A stretch of 64,000 nt of DNA, taken from contig JAIQCW010000007.1 in assembly GCA_020283715.1 (NCBI GenBank), positions 58,559 to 122,558 of the forward strand, written 5' to 3'. This document shows positions 44,524-54,288 of this stretch, piece after piece; positions within the stretch are counted from its first letter, which is position 1; the number at the start of each line of letters is the position of its first letter. This stretch comes from Cytauxzoon felis. Lineage: Eukaryota; Apicomplexa; Aconoidasida; Piroplasmida; Theileriidae. The notes beneath the pieces were generated by a model, which was not told the DNA's origin, did no database searches, and saw nothing but the letters and a program-made list of their open reading frames with translations. The translations under genes and the position numbers were made by a program.

Positions 44524-46081
44524 TTATTTATTATTGTCATTATTATCATTATCTTCATTTGTGATTGTTCTATTTCTTGCGTCATTGACAATATCCGATA
44601 TGTCGTCATTCTTAATTGATTCACGTTGACACAAGTCTTGTAATGATGATGCAAATGTTTGTAATTGTGTTCTGCGATGAATTTTCCTACCTAAGTTACG
44701 CTCTAAATTATAAATTTAAATCAAATTGAATTCCTTACCTCTCCCGTTATGATAACACCAATCCGGTATATCAATCTCAAATTTCTCATTATCCCCAGAT
44801 ATATTAAACTCGTCCAAGAAACGTCTAACTGGTGTTACTATATTCTGAATTATGGGGTTTATTATTAATAAATATGGGGATAAAATATTATAAATACCTC
44901 GGAGATGATATAAACATTGTGTAATGATTCTGGTTGGAAATCGGCCATTTTATACTTTGATTTATAACCGTTAAATAGATTTTGTCCGTGTATAACTGGT
45001 ATAATCTCATCAATAATACCATGAATAATCAATAATGGGGTATTAGGAGCCATTTCCTCCAATGATTTCTCGGTATCCCAAAAATTATCAATCAACAATG
45101 GGGCAAGTTGAAAATACTCTATAAATATGGGGTAAAAAACAAATAAAACGTACTTTGTGATATTTTATGTATCGACATATATGGTGCTTGCAATATCACA
45201 CCGCCACATTGAATTCCATTCTTTACGAAATAGGATGCTATAAACGCTGCTGGTCCTAGAATAATTAATTGATGAATCCACAAATCTTAGATCCAATTCC
45301 CACATCCGGCACGATCTCCGGGAGTGGCTCTACTCTATAGAGATAGGTAAATAGAAGAGGCCTCAACGGCGAGTGGAAGGAGAGTTGGATTGGACCTCGG
45401 TGGAAGCAACATCCAAGAGAATGTGAAACATAGAAAATGTTAACCACAGTAATTTAATAACTGATTAGATTATGTATTCTTACCTGTTCCGATAGATCTA
45501 CCATAGAAAACGATTGAGCTGGGTGGGACATTGAGTGACAATAGGAATCTGAATGTGGCAACGACTCTGAAGTCTATGGATGATGAGGTTGCGCGATACA
45601 ATTCTGGTACTAGACCGTATCCGGTATATTCTACGGCGATGATGGAAACGTTTAACTCGTATGAGATGATCCTCAACTCGGGTGCAATTGTACCAATATC
45701 ACATCGATTACCTGAGTGGTAGTGGGTGGTATAATAAATATAGACATACCATGTAGGTATATAAATACGATATTTGAGGGTTCAGGTGATGGTATATAGA
45801 GTGCTGGAAATGCCCCTTGATTAGGTAATGATATATCAGGATTGGGATAGTCACCACCAAATTTATTAGGTATCCATATTAAACCATACATATCTTCATC
45901 ATACTAAAAAAATAAATGTAATAATTTTATATATAATAAAAATTACACTGGATTTAGGGGCAGGGAATATTAGTGAATTCCCTATAGATTTGGTGTTGCC
46001 CATTATTATTATCACAATAACTGATATAACAGCAACTGCCAATAATGAATATACAATTAATCTCTTTAATTGTATTCTCAT
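44524..46081 (-). CDS. Membrane-anchored alpha/beta hydrolase, ABHD17/ABHD13-like
   Basis: Several exons on the minus strand: an N-terminal membrane anchor (KRLIVYSLLAVAVISVIVII), IWIPNKFGGDYPN, IVFIYLHG|NRCDIGT, IAVEYTGYGLVP, then the nucleophile elbow FYGRSIGTGP (G-R-S-I-G), AAFIASYFVKNGIQCGGVIL, NTPLLIIHGIIDEIIPVIHG with the catalytic Asp, and SLHNVYII with the catalytic His. It ends in an Asn/Asp-rich tail with the stop at 44524-44526. Related enzymes act as depalmitoylases or thioesterases of membrane proteins. The intron inside the GTG|P elbow region carries an element. Confidence 0.8.
45295..45425 (-). repeat. Half-length palindromic element R18 (hydrolase intron)
   Basis: Contains GCACGATCTCCGGGAGTGG, CTCTATAGAG (a variant of the usual mini-palindrome that still pairs), ATAGGTAAATAGAAGAGGCC and CAACGGCGAGTGGAAGG, then TTGGATTGGACCTCGGTGG. 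The left arm is absent. Confidence 0.8.
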
Positions 46082-46242
46082 TAATTATAAATACTACAAA
46101 ATACACATTTAACAAATATCTTACAGCCCCATTCAATATTTATAATAATACTAGACATAGATACACATTGATGGTTTGGAGCATCTCTAATCTACCACAC
46201 CCTATTATTTCAACTCCATAAAAAGATTTTATAGTTATGAAA

Positions 46243-47903
46243 TTACAATTCATCAGATGGTTTTTTATAAGTTAATTGGAACTCTGGTAATGTTGAGAGT
46301 AATGTAAATCTAGCATTGCCAGCAAGTATATTCTCAATTACTTTCTCAATTTTCTCCCGGTTTATAGGCAATTCTTTATTATGTAACATATATCTTAATC
46401 TTTTTTTCGAATTGAATATAACTAATGATGGATATACTTCCAAATTGAATAATTTCTTAAAATTAACTTCTACCGATACATCCATCCATACCCACTTACT
46501 ATTCAATTCCTTCTTGAATTTTTCACTCAATTCCAACAACATTGTCTTGTCATTTGTATTCAATTCACCATCGACCAAATATACCACACAGTAATTCTGA
46601 AGATGTAAGTGTCTGAAATCACTCGATCTAACTAACCTGATTGTTGTTGAAACATAAATCAATGTGTGAATCGTATGTCAATTGTGGCAATGGATCAAAT
46701 TTCCATGGCTTGGCTTGGGAATCTTTAGCACCTGAACCTAATACAAATGTCTCGGCGTACACATTCAGCCAATCAAACATTTTATCGTATTCGAACTTGT
46801 CATTAAATACATCCCTTGTAGAGTTTGGTTTGATAATCATTAAATGAGGTACATTTTTTACTCCGTACTGCTTCTTTAGATCAGGGTACTTATTTACATC
46901 TACATAACCCAACAACAGCTTTTTCTAAAATATATGATGAATTTCACCAAGTTAAATCACTTCTTATTACAAAGAAGGTACATGCTCTGTAGTTCTAGAG
47001 GACGTTTATTTGTCCTGAAGATAGATCTCCACCTGAGGTCCAATACACCTATACTTCCCACTCGGCGTGGAGCCTCTTCCAATTACCTCCCCGTAAACGG
47101 TATAGCCACTCCCGGAGATCGTGGCAGTGAGAAGGTATGGATTGGACCTCAAGTGGAATACCCGTAGCTGATCTCAGGGAAGCGGAGGGGGAGATAAATA
47201 GAGGAAGCTGTCTGAAAAACGAAGATAAGGTTGTAACCTCAGGTGGAGAGCTGACGGCAGGATGGACCTTCGGTATAGTTAACCTTAGATGTTAGAATCC
47301 ATCAACTTACATCAAAAGCGTTACTGAGTGCTTTATAAAGATAAGATGGTGTGGATTTGTTGGAGAATAGGAGTACTTTGTGTAATGTTTCATATTGAGC
47401 CAAGAATTCGTGTACTTTATCGATAATTACGACATTGGATGGTACATAATTGACAAGTGTTCTCTTAATATCATCCTTTAACAATTTACCCTATAGAAAT
47501 TATGTAATATTATATGGGCCTATGAACTTACAGTATAATTTAATGCTGGCATTGGTAATTTAGGGTAGACTTTTAGTACAGGGGTAGTGTAGTCTTTACC
47601 AAGTTCACTATTGCAATGCGATTTCATAGTATCATCACTACAATCTACTACTACAATCGGGAATATACCCTTAAGCTCTTTAGCTGCTACATCTAGATGA
47701 TTATTTATGATATCTTTTATATTCCTATCTTTCGGTGTATAGAAAAATGCTGCTACTGATAAATTTTGACGTGCTACTTTAACTTTCATCGTGAAAGTCT
47801 TCTCATTCGTCAACTGTACTTCATGTACCATAGGATCTATCATCACAGCATCTATACATGATAACATAAATATATAATACGACACCCATATCAACCACAA
47901 CAT
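46243..47903 (-). CDS. Non-catalytic PDI-like thioredoxin-fold protein of the ER
   Basis: Exons: signal peptide MLWLIWVSYYIFMLSC, then FTMKVKVARQNLSVAAFFYT, KELKGIFPIVVVDCSDD, then across introns GKLLKDDIKRTLVNYVPSN, then KKLLLGYVDVNKYPDLKKQY, GVKNVPHLMIIKPNS, and a last thioredoxin-like unit (WVWMDVSVEVNFKKLFNLEV, YPSLVIFNS). The C-terminus SDEL is an ER-retrieval signal. Two or three thioredoxin folds are suggested by the cis-Pro-like NVPHLMI and VYPSLVI strands, but no CxxC active site is present, so it probably acts as a chaperone rather than an oxidoreductase. The intron between FD and KKLLLG contains element R19. Confidence 0.75.
47020..47275 (-). repeat. Palindromic mosaic element R19 (PDI-like intron)
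   Basis: Shares long identical runs with R16, about 4 kb away, in the same order on the plus strand (CCACCTGAGGTCCAATACAC through GGCAGTGAGAAGGTATGG). It differs in carrying the CCGTAAACGG cassette (47091-47100) instead of CTCTAAAGAG, CTCGGCG for CTAGGCG, and a TGTCTG arm for TGACGG. Confidence 0.9.
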
Positions 47904-48093
47904 CTTTAAACACTAATAAATTATTATTTTTAATTAATTCCGATTGATATGAATGAATTTTATACACTATAACAATTATATATACATTAGACATCCACTA
48001 TATACACCATAGCTAGAGTATACAGAATTGATAGCCATTTGTATAAAATTAATATATTACAGCAGTAGTATTATTTATGCGATTTTATAAATT

Positions 48094-49892
48094 TCAATGA
48101 GTAGAATCTTCGACGTCATTATGTAGTTTACTACTGTGGTCTCCATCAATGACGTTATTGTCCTGTTCGTTTGTAGGATAGTTGCTCGGTAGAATACATT
48201 TATGGTAGAGCGGTATTTTCCCATTCTTCTGATATAGTTTGATCTCCTTGACGAGTATCTCAAAGGTTATATCATCTTCTATACTTGATTTAACACTTTG
48301 GACTACATTTATATTATTCGGTAACTTCTTATCCTCGCGTATCCTCTCAGCATACCAACCACCTTGTACCCATACACCATTATCAAAATCATAATCCAAT
48401 TTACCGCCCGTTGTATTAGTACCCTTCACATTTGGTATAAACGTCCATACACGATCGTCTGTTATCCACGAACATTCAACGATCATCTGAGTAATCTGTT
48501 CAGTCCTATAAAAAATTTATGTAAATGGATCAAATTATAATCAAACATACAATGCCAACTTCAATATTGCATTATAAACCTCACCATATGGTGACAAGAA
48601 TTCATTATAAAATACTCTCGTACCCTGAAGTATGAATATATTCCGGGGAATACTACTACTTTTGTTTCAACTGAGGTTACCTCTACCAAAGGTCAATCAA
48701 CCTCTCATCGTCTTGCAGACAGCTTCTCTATTTATCTCCCCCTCCGCTTCCCGTAGATCAGCTTCGGGTTCCACTTGATGTTATATCCACCATCTCCACT
48801 GCCACGATCTCCGGGAGTGGCTCTACTCTTTAGAGGGAGGTAATTAGGGGAGCTGTCTGCAAGACCAACGGTGGAGGCGAGTGGAACAGTAGATGATAAT
48901 GATTGGACCTCATGTAGAACGACGAGTGTAATAGTTGATATAAACTAACATATTCTACTACGAATAATTGTATGATTCTAGGGCAGCGCTTGTGATCGTA
49001 TAATACGTCAATACTGAAATCGACCTGTGAAGAAATTATAGGATATAGAGTGTGTGGATAACATACAGTATTTAAGTGTGGTGGCTTCCATTTTAATAAA
49101 CTTTTACATGTACCGGGTGTATATGGCACTTTTACAGGCGTAAATATCAATCCATCACTTATATGTGGTAGAAGTTTAGAATATCTTTCAATGTGTTCAA
49201 TGTGTGATATATCAAAGAAATCCTAATAATTATTAAATGATTAAAAAACCCAACAAACTTTGAGATAAATTTCTATTTCATTACACTGAATCTTTGATAA
49301 CCTCAAGGGGCATATAACGTCAGTATATACCATTGATAGTCGTTCAAGTAGATTGAGATTAATTAATGATTGTCTTTGTATGTATATACCATCATAGCAT
49401 AAATATCTATGCTTTATATCAGTTGTACCATCATCATTATATGATTTGTCCTATATAAATAGTCTATATATACATATAAGTTTTATATACCATAACTACT
49501 TCACCATCTAGTAATGTCAATTGTTGTGATTCTTGTAGATTACCTCTGACAGGTAACTTCATCATTATCTGATTAACCTCCTCTAGACGTCCAATTAAGA
49601 ATAAAGATCCGGATGCTGATAATAACAACGATCGTACACCATCAGACTTCTCACATACGACATATTCATTACGAAAGAGTAATGGTAGAGATTCGCTGTA
49701 TATCATGAACGAAATTTTGATCGATAAAACATACCGGCATAATGAAACTGGTTGTGAACCAGGAAACCCATTCCTATTCCAACCACATAACTCTTTAACT
49801 TTATTTAATATCTTATCCCTAGTGACATCACATTTGATAGGTGTACCTGGCAATGCCGATGTGATATTAACCTCATCTATGCCTTGTAACAT
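48094..49892 (-). CDS. mRNA capping enzyme, RNA guanylyltransferase
   Basis: Exons on the minus strand give MLQGIDEVNITSALPGTPIK, ESLPLLFRNEYVVCEKSDGV with the nucleotidyl-transfer lysine in EKSDGVR (motif I, KxDG), LFLIGR (motif III area), LTLLDGEVVM (motif IIIa), KHRYLCYDGIYIQRQSL (motif IV area), SDGLIFTPVKVPY (motif IV), LLKWKPP (motif V), and RVFYNEF...VECSWITDDRVWTFIP, an OB-fold with the usual C-terminal motif. The order is that of fungal-type guanylyltransferases, which add GMP to the mRNA 5' end. Together with 12866-15332 the window holds capping guanylyltransferase and methyltransferase on separate genes. The intron between VEY and GTRVF carries an element. The end is Asp/Asn/His-rich. 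Confidence 0.85.
48668..48935 (-). repeat. Palindromic mosaic element R20 (guanylyltransferase intron)
   Basis: GTCTTGCAGACAGCTTC, CCCTCCGCTTCCCGTAGATC (a hybrid of the two inner-block types), AGCTTCGGGTTCC, CCACGATCTCCGGGAGTGG, CTCTTTAGAGGGAGGTAATTA, AGCTGTCTGCAAGACC. Outer arms match in type (GTCTGCAAGAC). Confidence 0.85.
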
Positions 49893-50190
49893 ATAAAAAT
49901 CAAATTTAAAATAATAAATAAATTATATAAAAATAAATATATGGGAATGGTGTACAAAATTTTATATTTTTATTTTTAAAATTGATGTCTGTCTAGAATC
50001 TGTATAATAGTTGTGTATGGTAGTAGATGGCCATTGAGGCCGTATTAAATGTATGAATTATTGTTAAATTGCAGATGTATAAAAATGTTTAATAGTAGTA
50101 TAATGGTATTTTGTAATTTTGTATTGTATATGGTTACACATTTTGGACCATAAGCTTGTATATGTATCATCGCATATTTATTATATATAG
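49893..50190. other. Intergenic region between divergent guanylyltransferase and ABC1 genes
   Basis: About 300 AT-rich bases with A and T runs, probably two promoters. No element or RNA gene is visible. Confidence 0.4.
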
Positions 50191-53100
50191 ATGGAGGAGG
50201 ATACGGAGCCGGTACAGAGTGGATCTGTACAAAGATCTATGGAGATATTTTGGAATTTGACGAATTTATCTTTGGAATGGAGTATGGTATGTTTTATGGG
50301 TTCCTTTGTAAGTTCGTCTGATCAAGAGGAGTACTGGGATAAGATGCATAAGAAGATGGCTGATTCATTATTGGATACTATAAAGTCATTGAAAGGTTGT
50401 TGGGTTAAGCTTGGTCAATTTTTGAGTACAAAATCAGGTGTATTACCTAGTTGTTATTTGGATGCATTTTCTCAATTACAGGATTATATGCCTAGTAGTG
50501 ATTTTTCTGAGATTATAAATACTATTGAGAATGATTTGGGTTATATGGATGATATATATAAGAATTTTGATTCTATACCATTATCTAGTGCATCTATAGC
50601 TCAGGTACATAAGGCAGTTTTACATAATGGTCAATTAGTTGCTATTAAGGTACAACATAAATCTAGTAAGCAGAATTTATTGAATGATATAGAAGTATTG
50701 AAGATGATAACATATTTAATGAATTCAGCTGGATTTAGTAATAATATACGTGATTATTTGGATGAATATGAATCATATGCATTTAAAGAATTAGATTTTA
50801 CTATAGAAGCAAAGAATATGGAGAATGCATATATGGATATAATAAATTCTACAGTACCTATAAAAGTACCAATAATTATAAAAAATTTATGTTCAAAACG
50901 TGTAATAACAATGGAATATTTTGATTTACATAAATTTACAGATAATAAATTTATTAATGATTATAATGTAAATTTATCATCATTAATGTATGATGTATAT
51001 GATTTTTCATTATATCAAGCATTATATTGTGGTAGATTTCATTGTGATCCACATCCTGGTAATTTACAATTAACATATAATATAAATGATAATAATGTAT
51101 ATCCTGTATTTTTAGATTGGGGATTTACAACATATATAAATATAAATCAAAGGATAAATTTATCTATAATGTATAGATGTTTACATAATAATGATTCTAT
51201 TGGATATATAACAGCATTAATTGATTCTGGATTTATATTAAATAATGATATAGAATTTAATTGTGAGATTTTTTTTAATAAATTAACATCTATAGTATTA
51301 TTACCATATATTAAATCATTAGATTCAGATAAGAATGTTGTAGGTACTGATGTTATAAAATTACATGAGAGAATATTATTATTTATGGCTGAATATTTTA
51401 TTAAATTCCCTAATTATTTCCCATTATCATTTAAAGTATTATCAGAATATCAATCATTATGTATGACATTACATGTTATTGTACCATTATTTCATCTTAT
51501 ATATAAGAATGCATCATATTCATTATATCAATTATATAATACACCTTTATCAAAATATTTTATTTCTGATTATGGAAAGTCTATATTACATGAACGATTA
51601 TATACTCTTATTAAGAAGATGAATATTAATGAGTATAGATCATCTATTAATGGAATGGAACGAGATGATGATATGAATAGTATTACACTTGAAGAGGTGT
51701 TTAAATATAAACGTAATGTTAATTTATGTTCATTAATATTTAAGATGTTAATAAAGAAATCATTGGAATATAATAATTTGTTGAATTTAAGTGGTGATTT
51801 TATATTTCCTGTAGCTAAATGTTTATTAGAATCCCGACTATCATCATTGTTTTATTATTTATCAAAGGATAAAGATAATTTATTAGCATGTCAAGTATGT
51901 GTAATAAGAAATAATAAAATAGAGGTTGAAATGTCATATGGTTATATTGGTAAATATGAACAAAGACCCATCTCAAATGATTGTCTATTCCCCATACCAG
52001 GATTAATGTTTGGTGTATTATCTACCATTATACTACATCTCTCATCTATTGGAAAAATTGATCTTTATGACCCCATATTTATATATTGGCCAGAATTCAG
52101 ATTATATGGCAAGAAATCTATCAAAATAATAGATGTATTAAATAATAAAACAGGAATATTATCACCATATAATAAATACCCTACATTAGATTATATAATT
52201 AAATATGAAAATATATGTAACTCGATAGAAAAATCAAAGATAGAATCATTTAGTGAAAATGGGGTATCATATAACCATATATCATCAACATGGATACTAT
52301 CTGAAATTATAAGAAGAACCACCAATGTTAATACAGATGTATATATCACACAACTTTTAAAAAATATTAATATCGATCCAAAACATATCATCTTCCCCAA
52401 TCTACTATTTAATAATCATACCGTAGAGGATAATAACAATAGTCAATCCAACCCATCACCTGAGGTTACAACCAGTGTCCCACTCGGCGTGGAGCCTTCT
52501 TCCAATTACCTATCCCTGAAGGGTAATGCCACTCCCGGAGATCGTGGCGAAGAATCCGAGACGATCAATGGGAGTCGAGGTGAGGTAAATAGAGAGGACA
52601 CCACGGCGAGTGGAATGAAGAGTAGTAGTGGACCTCAAGTGGAACCCGTAGCTGATCTCAGGGAAGCGAAGGGGGAAGTAAATAGAAGAGCTGTCTGCAA
52701 GACGACCTCAGGCGGAGCGGCCAGTAGAAATACCTCATGTGAAATGGAAAGTGATACATTTTTAGAATTACAATTGAGTGATGATGATGAAGAATTAGAT
52801 ATGGAATTACCTATGGTCGATCCCCATAAATTAATCTTTATTGGAAATGAGGATAATTTACCTCATATGGATAGTGTATCGTCGATGAGTTGTGTAAGGA
52901 CTAATTGTTATTGTAGTGATCCATTATCAAAAGAATATAAGCGTTGTATGATACCTACTAGATCATGTCCATATGTACATCGCTTTGTTAAAGTATTCCG
53001 TGGTAATGCCGATGATTTAATGTATACCCCCGGAAATACCACCAAAATATATGAATCAAATGACGCTACCATAATCGATAATACACTTTGTCAAGTTATC

Positions 53101-53931
53101 AATAGAAATGATGATAACTCCACAGATAACTCTCTATCTAATGTCAGTCCTGCCGTCAGCTCTTCCAATTACCTATCCCTGAAGGGCAATGCCACTCCCA
53201 GAGATCGTGGCGAAATATCCGAGACGATCTATGGGAGTCGAGGTGAGGTAAATAAGAAGGCCACCACGGCTAGTGGAAGAGAGAGTAGGATTGTAACCTC
53301 AAGTGGAGAACCCGTAGCTGATCTCAGGGAAGCGGAGGGGGAAATAAATAAGGAAGCTGACGGCAGGAATGTAACCTCAGGTGGAGAAGCTCCATGCAAT
53401 GGAAAAGATGGACCTCGGGTGGATGCTATCTGCAAGAAGACCTCAGGTGTGGATGAGATGATGTATAGGTATGATAGTATAGATAGTGAGGATGATAATG
53501 ATGATGTATGGTATTCGAATATGGATGTATTGATGGGTGGTGGTTTATTATTGGATCCTTTATTATTTAATTATGAGATGGTTTATAAGAATTATATGCC
53601 ATCATTAAATTGTAGATTGAATTCATTATCATTATGTAAGATATATAATTCTACATTAAATGGTTTTATTGATAGGTCTTATATTAATAATATATTAAAT
53701 GGTTATAATTATGATAATTCTATATTAACCCGATTTTTTATAGGGTTACATGTCCCCATATGGTCTTATGGTTATCAGAAATTTATATTTTATAATAAAT
53801 ATAATAATGATATTATATTTGGTTATGGTAATTCTGATGTTAGTGGTTCATTAACTATTGTTATACCTAATATTAATATTACTATTACATTATTATCATC
53901 ACATTATAGTAAACCACATGTAAGTTTTTAA
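50191..53931 (+). CDS. ABC1/UbiB atypical kinase fused to a beta-lactamase-like domain
   Basis: A single 1246-residue frame. Residues about 60-420 are a UbiB/ABC1 kinase-like domain: the KxGQ motif in CWVKLGQFLSTKSG, SASIAQVHKAVL (Ala-rich loop), VAIKVQHKSS, FKELDFTIEAKNM, RFHCDPHPGNLQL and the metal-binding DWG in LDWGFTT. From about residue 560 a serine-beta-lactamase/LACTB-like fold follows: ACQVCVIRNNKIEVEMSYGY, LFPIPGLMFGVLSTIILHLS, IGKIDLYDPIFIYWPEF. The SxxK nucleophile motif is replaced (GLMF), so no hydrolase activity is expected. Plant ABC1K11 has the same two-domain order (family knowledge). Members act in lipid or quinone metabolism of organelles. Two palindromic elements (52450-52735, 53140-53455) are translated in frame in a loop of the lactamase domain. 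The 3' end has GTAAGT at the stop, so an extra exon is possible. Confidence 0.8.
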   Translation: MEEDTEPVQSGSVQRSMEIFWNLTNLSLEWSMVCFMGSFVSSSDQEEYWDKMHKKMADSLLDTIKSLKGCWVKLGQFLSTKSGVLPSCYLDAFSQLQDYMPSSDFSEIINTIENDLGYMDDIYKNFDSIPLSSASIAQVHKAVLHNGQLVAIKVQHKSSKQNLLNDIEVLKMITYLMNSAGFSNNIRDYLDEYESYAFKELDFTIEAKNMENAYMDIINSTVPIKVPIIIKNLCSKRVITMEYFDLHKFTDNKFINDYNVNLSSLMYDVYDFSLYQALYCGRFHCDPHPGNLQLTYNINDNNVYPVFLDWGFTTYININQRINLSIMYRCLHNNDSIGYITALIDSGFILNNDIEFNCEIFFNKLTSIVLLPYIKSLDSDKNVVGTDVIKLHERILLFMAEYFIKFPNYFPLSFKVLSEYQSLCMTLHVIVPLFHLIYKNASYSLYQLYNTPLSKYFISDYGKSILHERLYTLIKKMNINEYRSSINGMERDDDMNSITLEEVFKYKRNVNLCSLIFKMLIKKSLEYNNLLNLSGDFIFPVAKCLLESRLSSLFYYLSKDKDNLLACQVCVIRNNKIEVEMSYGYIGKYEQRPISNDCLFPIPGLMFGVLSTIILHLSSIGKIDLYDPIFIYWPEFRLYGKKSIKIIDVLNNKTGILSPYNKYPTLDYIIKYENICNSIEKSKIESFSENGVSYNHISSTWILSEIIRRTTNVNTDVYITQLLKNINIDPKHIIFPNLLFNNHTVEDNNNSQSNPSPEVTTSVPLGVEPSSNYLSLKGNATPGDRGEESETINGSRGEVNREDTTASGMKSSSGPQVEPVADLREAKGEVNRRAVCKTTSGGAASRNTSCEMESDTFLELQLSDDDEELDMELPMVDPHKLIFIGNEDNLPHMDSVSSMSCVRTNCYCSDPLSKEYKRCMIPTRSCPYVHRFVKVFRGNADDLMYTPGNTTKIYESNDATIIDNTLCQVINRNDDNSTDNSLSNVSPAVSSSNYLSLKGNATPRDRGEISETIYGSRGEVNKKATTASGRESRIVTSSGEPVADLREAEGEINKEADGRNVTSGGEAPCNGKDGPRVDAICKKTSGVDEMMYRYDSIDSEDDNDDVWYSNMDVLMGGGLLLDPLLFNYEMVYKNYMPSLNCRLNSLSLCKIYNSTLNGFIDRSYINNILNGYNYDNSILTRFFIGLHVPIWSYGYQKFIFYNKYNNDIIFGYGNSDVSGSLTIVIPNINITITLLSSHYSKPHVSF
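52450..52735 (+). repeat. Palindromic mosaic element R21, translated in frame (ABC1-lactamase gene)
   Basis: Encodes [50 protein letters not shown] and [20 protein letters not shown]. The cassette is CCCTGAAGGG (52514-52523), and the core hairpin is GAC-GATCAATGGGA-GTC (52560-52576), an unusual stem variant. Confidence 0.9.
53140..53455 (+). repeat. Palindromic mosaic element R22, translated in frame (ABC1-lactamase gene)
   Basis: Second in-frame copy, about 400 bases after R21. Starts CCTGCCGTCAGCTCTTCC, carries the same CCCTGAAGGG cassette and GAC-GATC...-GTC core as R21, then GATCTCAGGGAAGCGG, GCTGACGGCAGGAA and TCCAT-GCA-ATGGA (53391-53403). Probably a local duplicate of R21 with exchanged right-hand modules. 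Confidence 0.9.
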
Positions 53932-53950
53932 TAAATTTATATTATATATT

Positions 53951-54029
53951 ATGGGGGATTTTATGAAATTATAGTGTTAATTTACACCATATTTTGTTAT
54001 TTTACACTATAATTTCATAACAACCCCAT
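53951..54029. terminator. Long inverted repeat between convergent genes
   Basis: TTATGAAATTATAGTGT (53961-53977) and its exact reverse complement (54004-54020) enclose a 26-base loop. ATGGGG and CCCCAT outside extend the symmetry. It lies between the 3' ends of the ABC1 gene and PP1, so it could form a hairpin in either transcript and act as a two-way end signal. The rest of the gap (53932-54288) is AT-rich with nothing else seen. Confidence 0.5.
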
Positions 54030-54288
54030 ATCAACAAAATTTATAATATCAATTCATATATAGATTTCAATGTATATATTACAATTTATATTAAATTATT
54101 ATGGATTAGAACTAATTAATGATTTTTCAAAATGTTTATACAAAATTATTTCAAATTTAACATTTTAATTAAATATAATCATGGGGTGGTAACTAGCATA
54201 TGTAGAACTTCTTGATTATGATGTTACTAAAGAAATATAACAACTAACTATAAATTTTATTATAAATATTGTATATATATATTAAAAA

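Noticed and set aside
47025..47270. Small ORFs of 60-100 codons made of element sequence (for example at 46934, 42660, 53229 minus, 54919 minus)
   Set aside because: The modules are stop-poor in several frames, so these frames arise automatically from the repeat and lack independent coding support.
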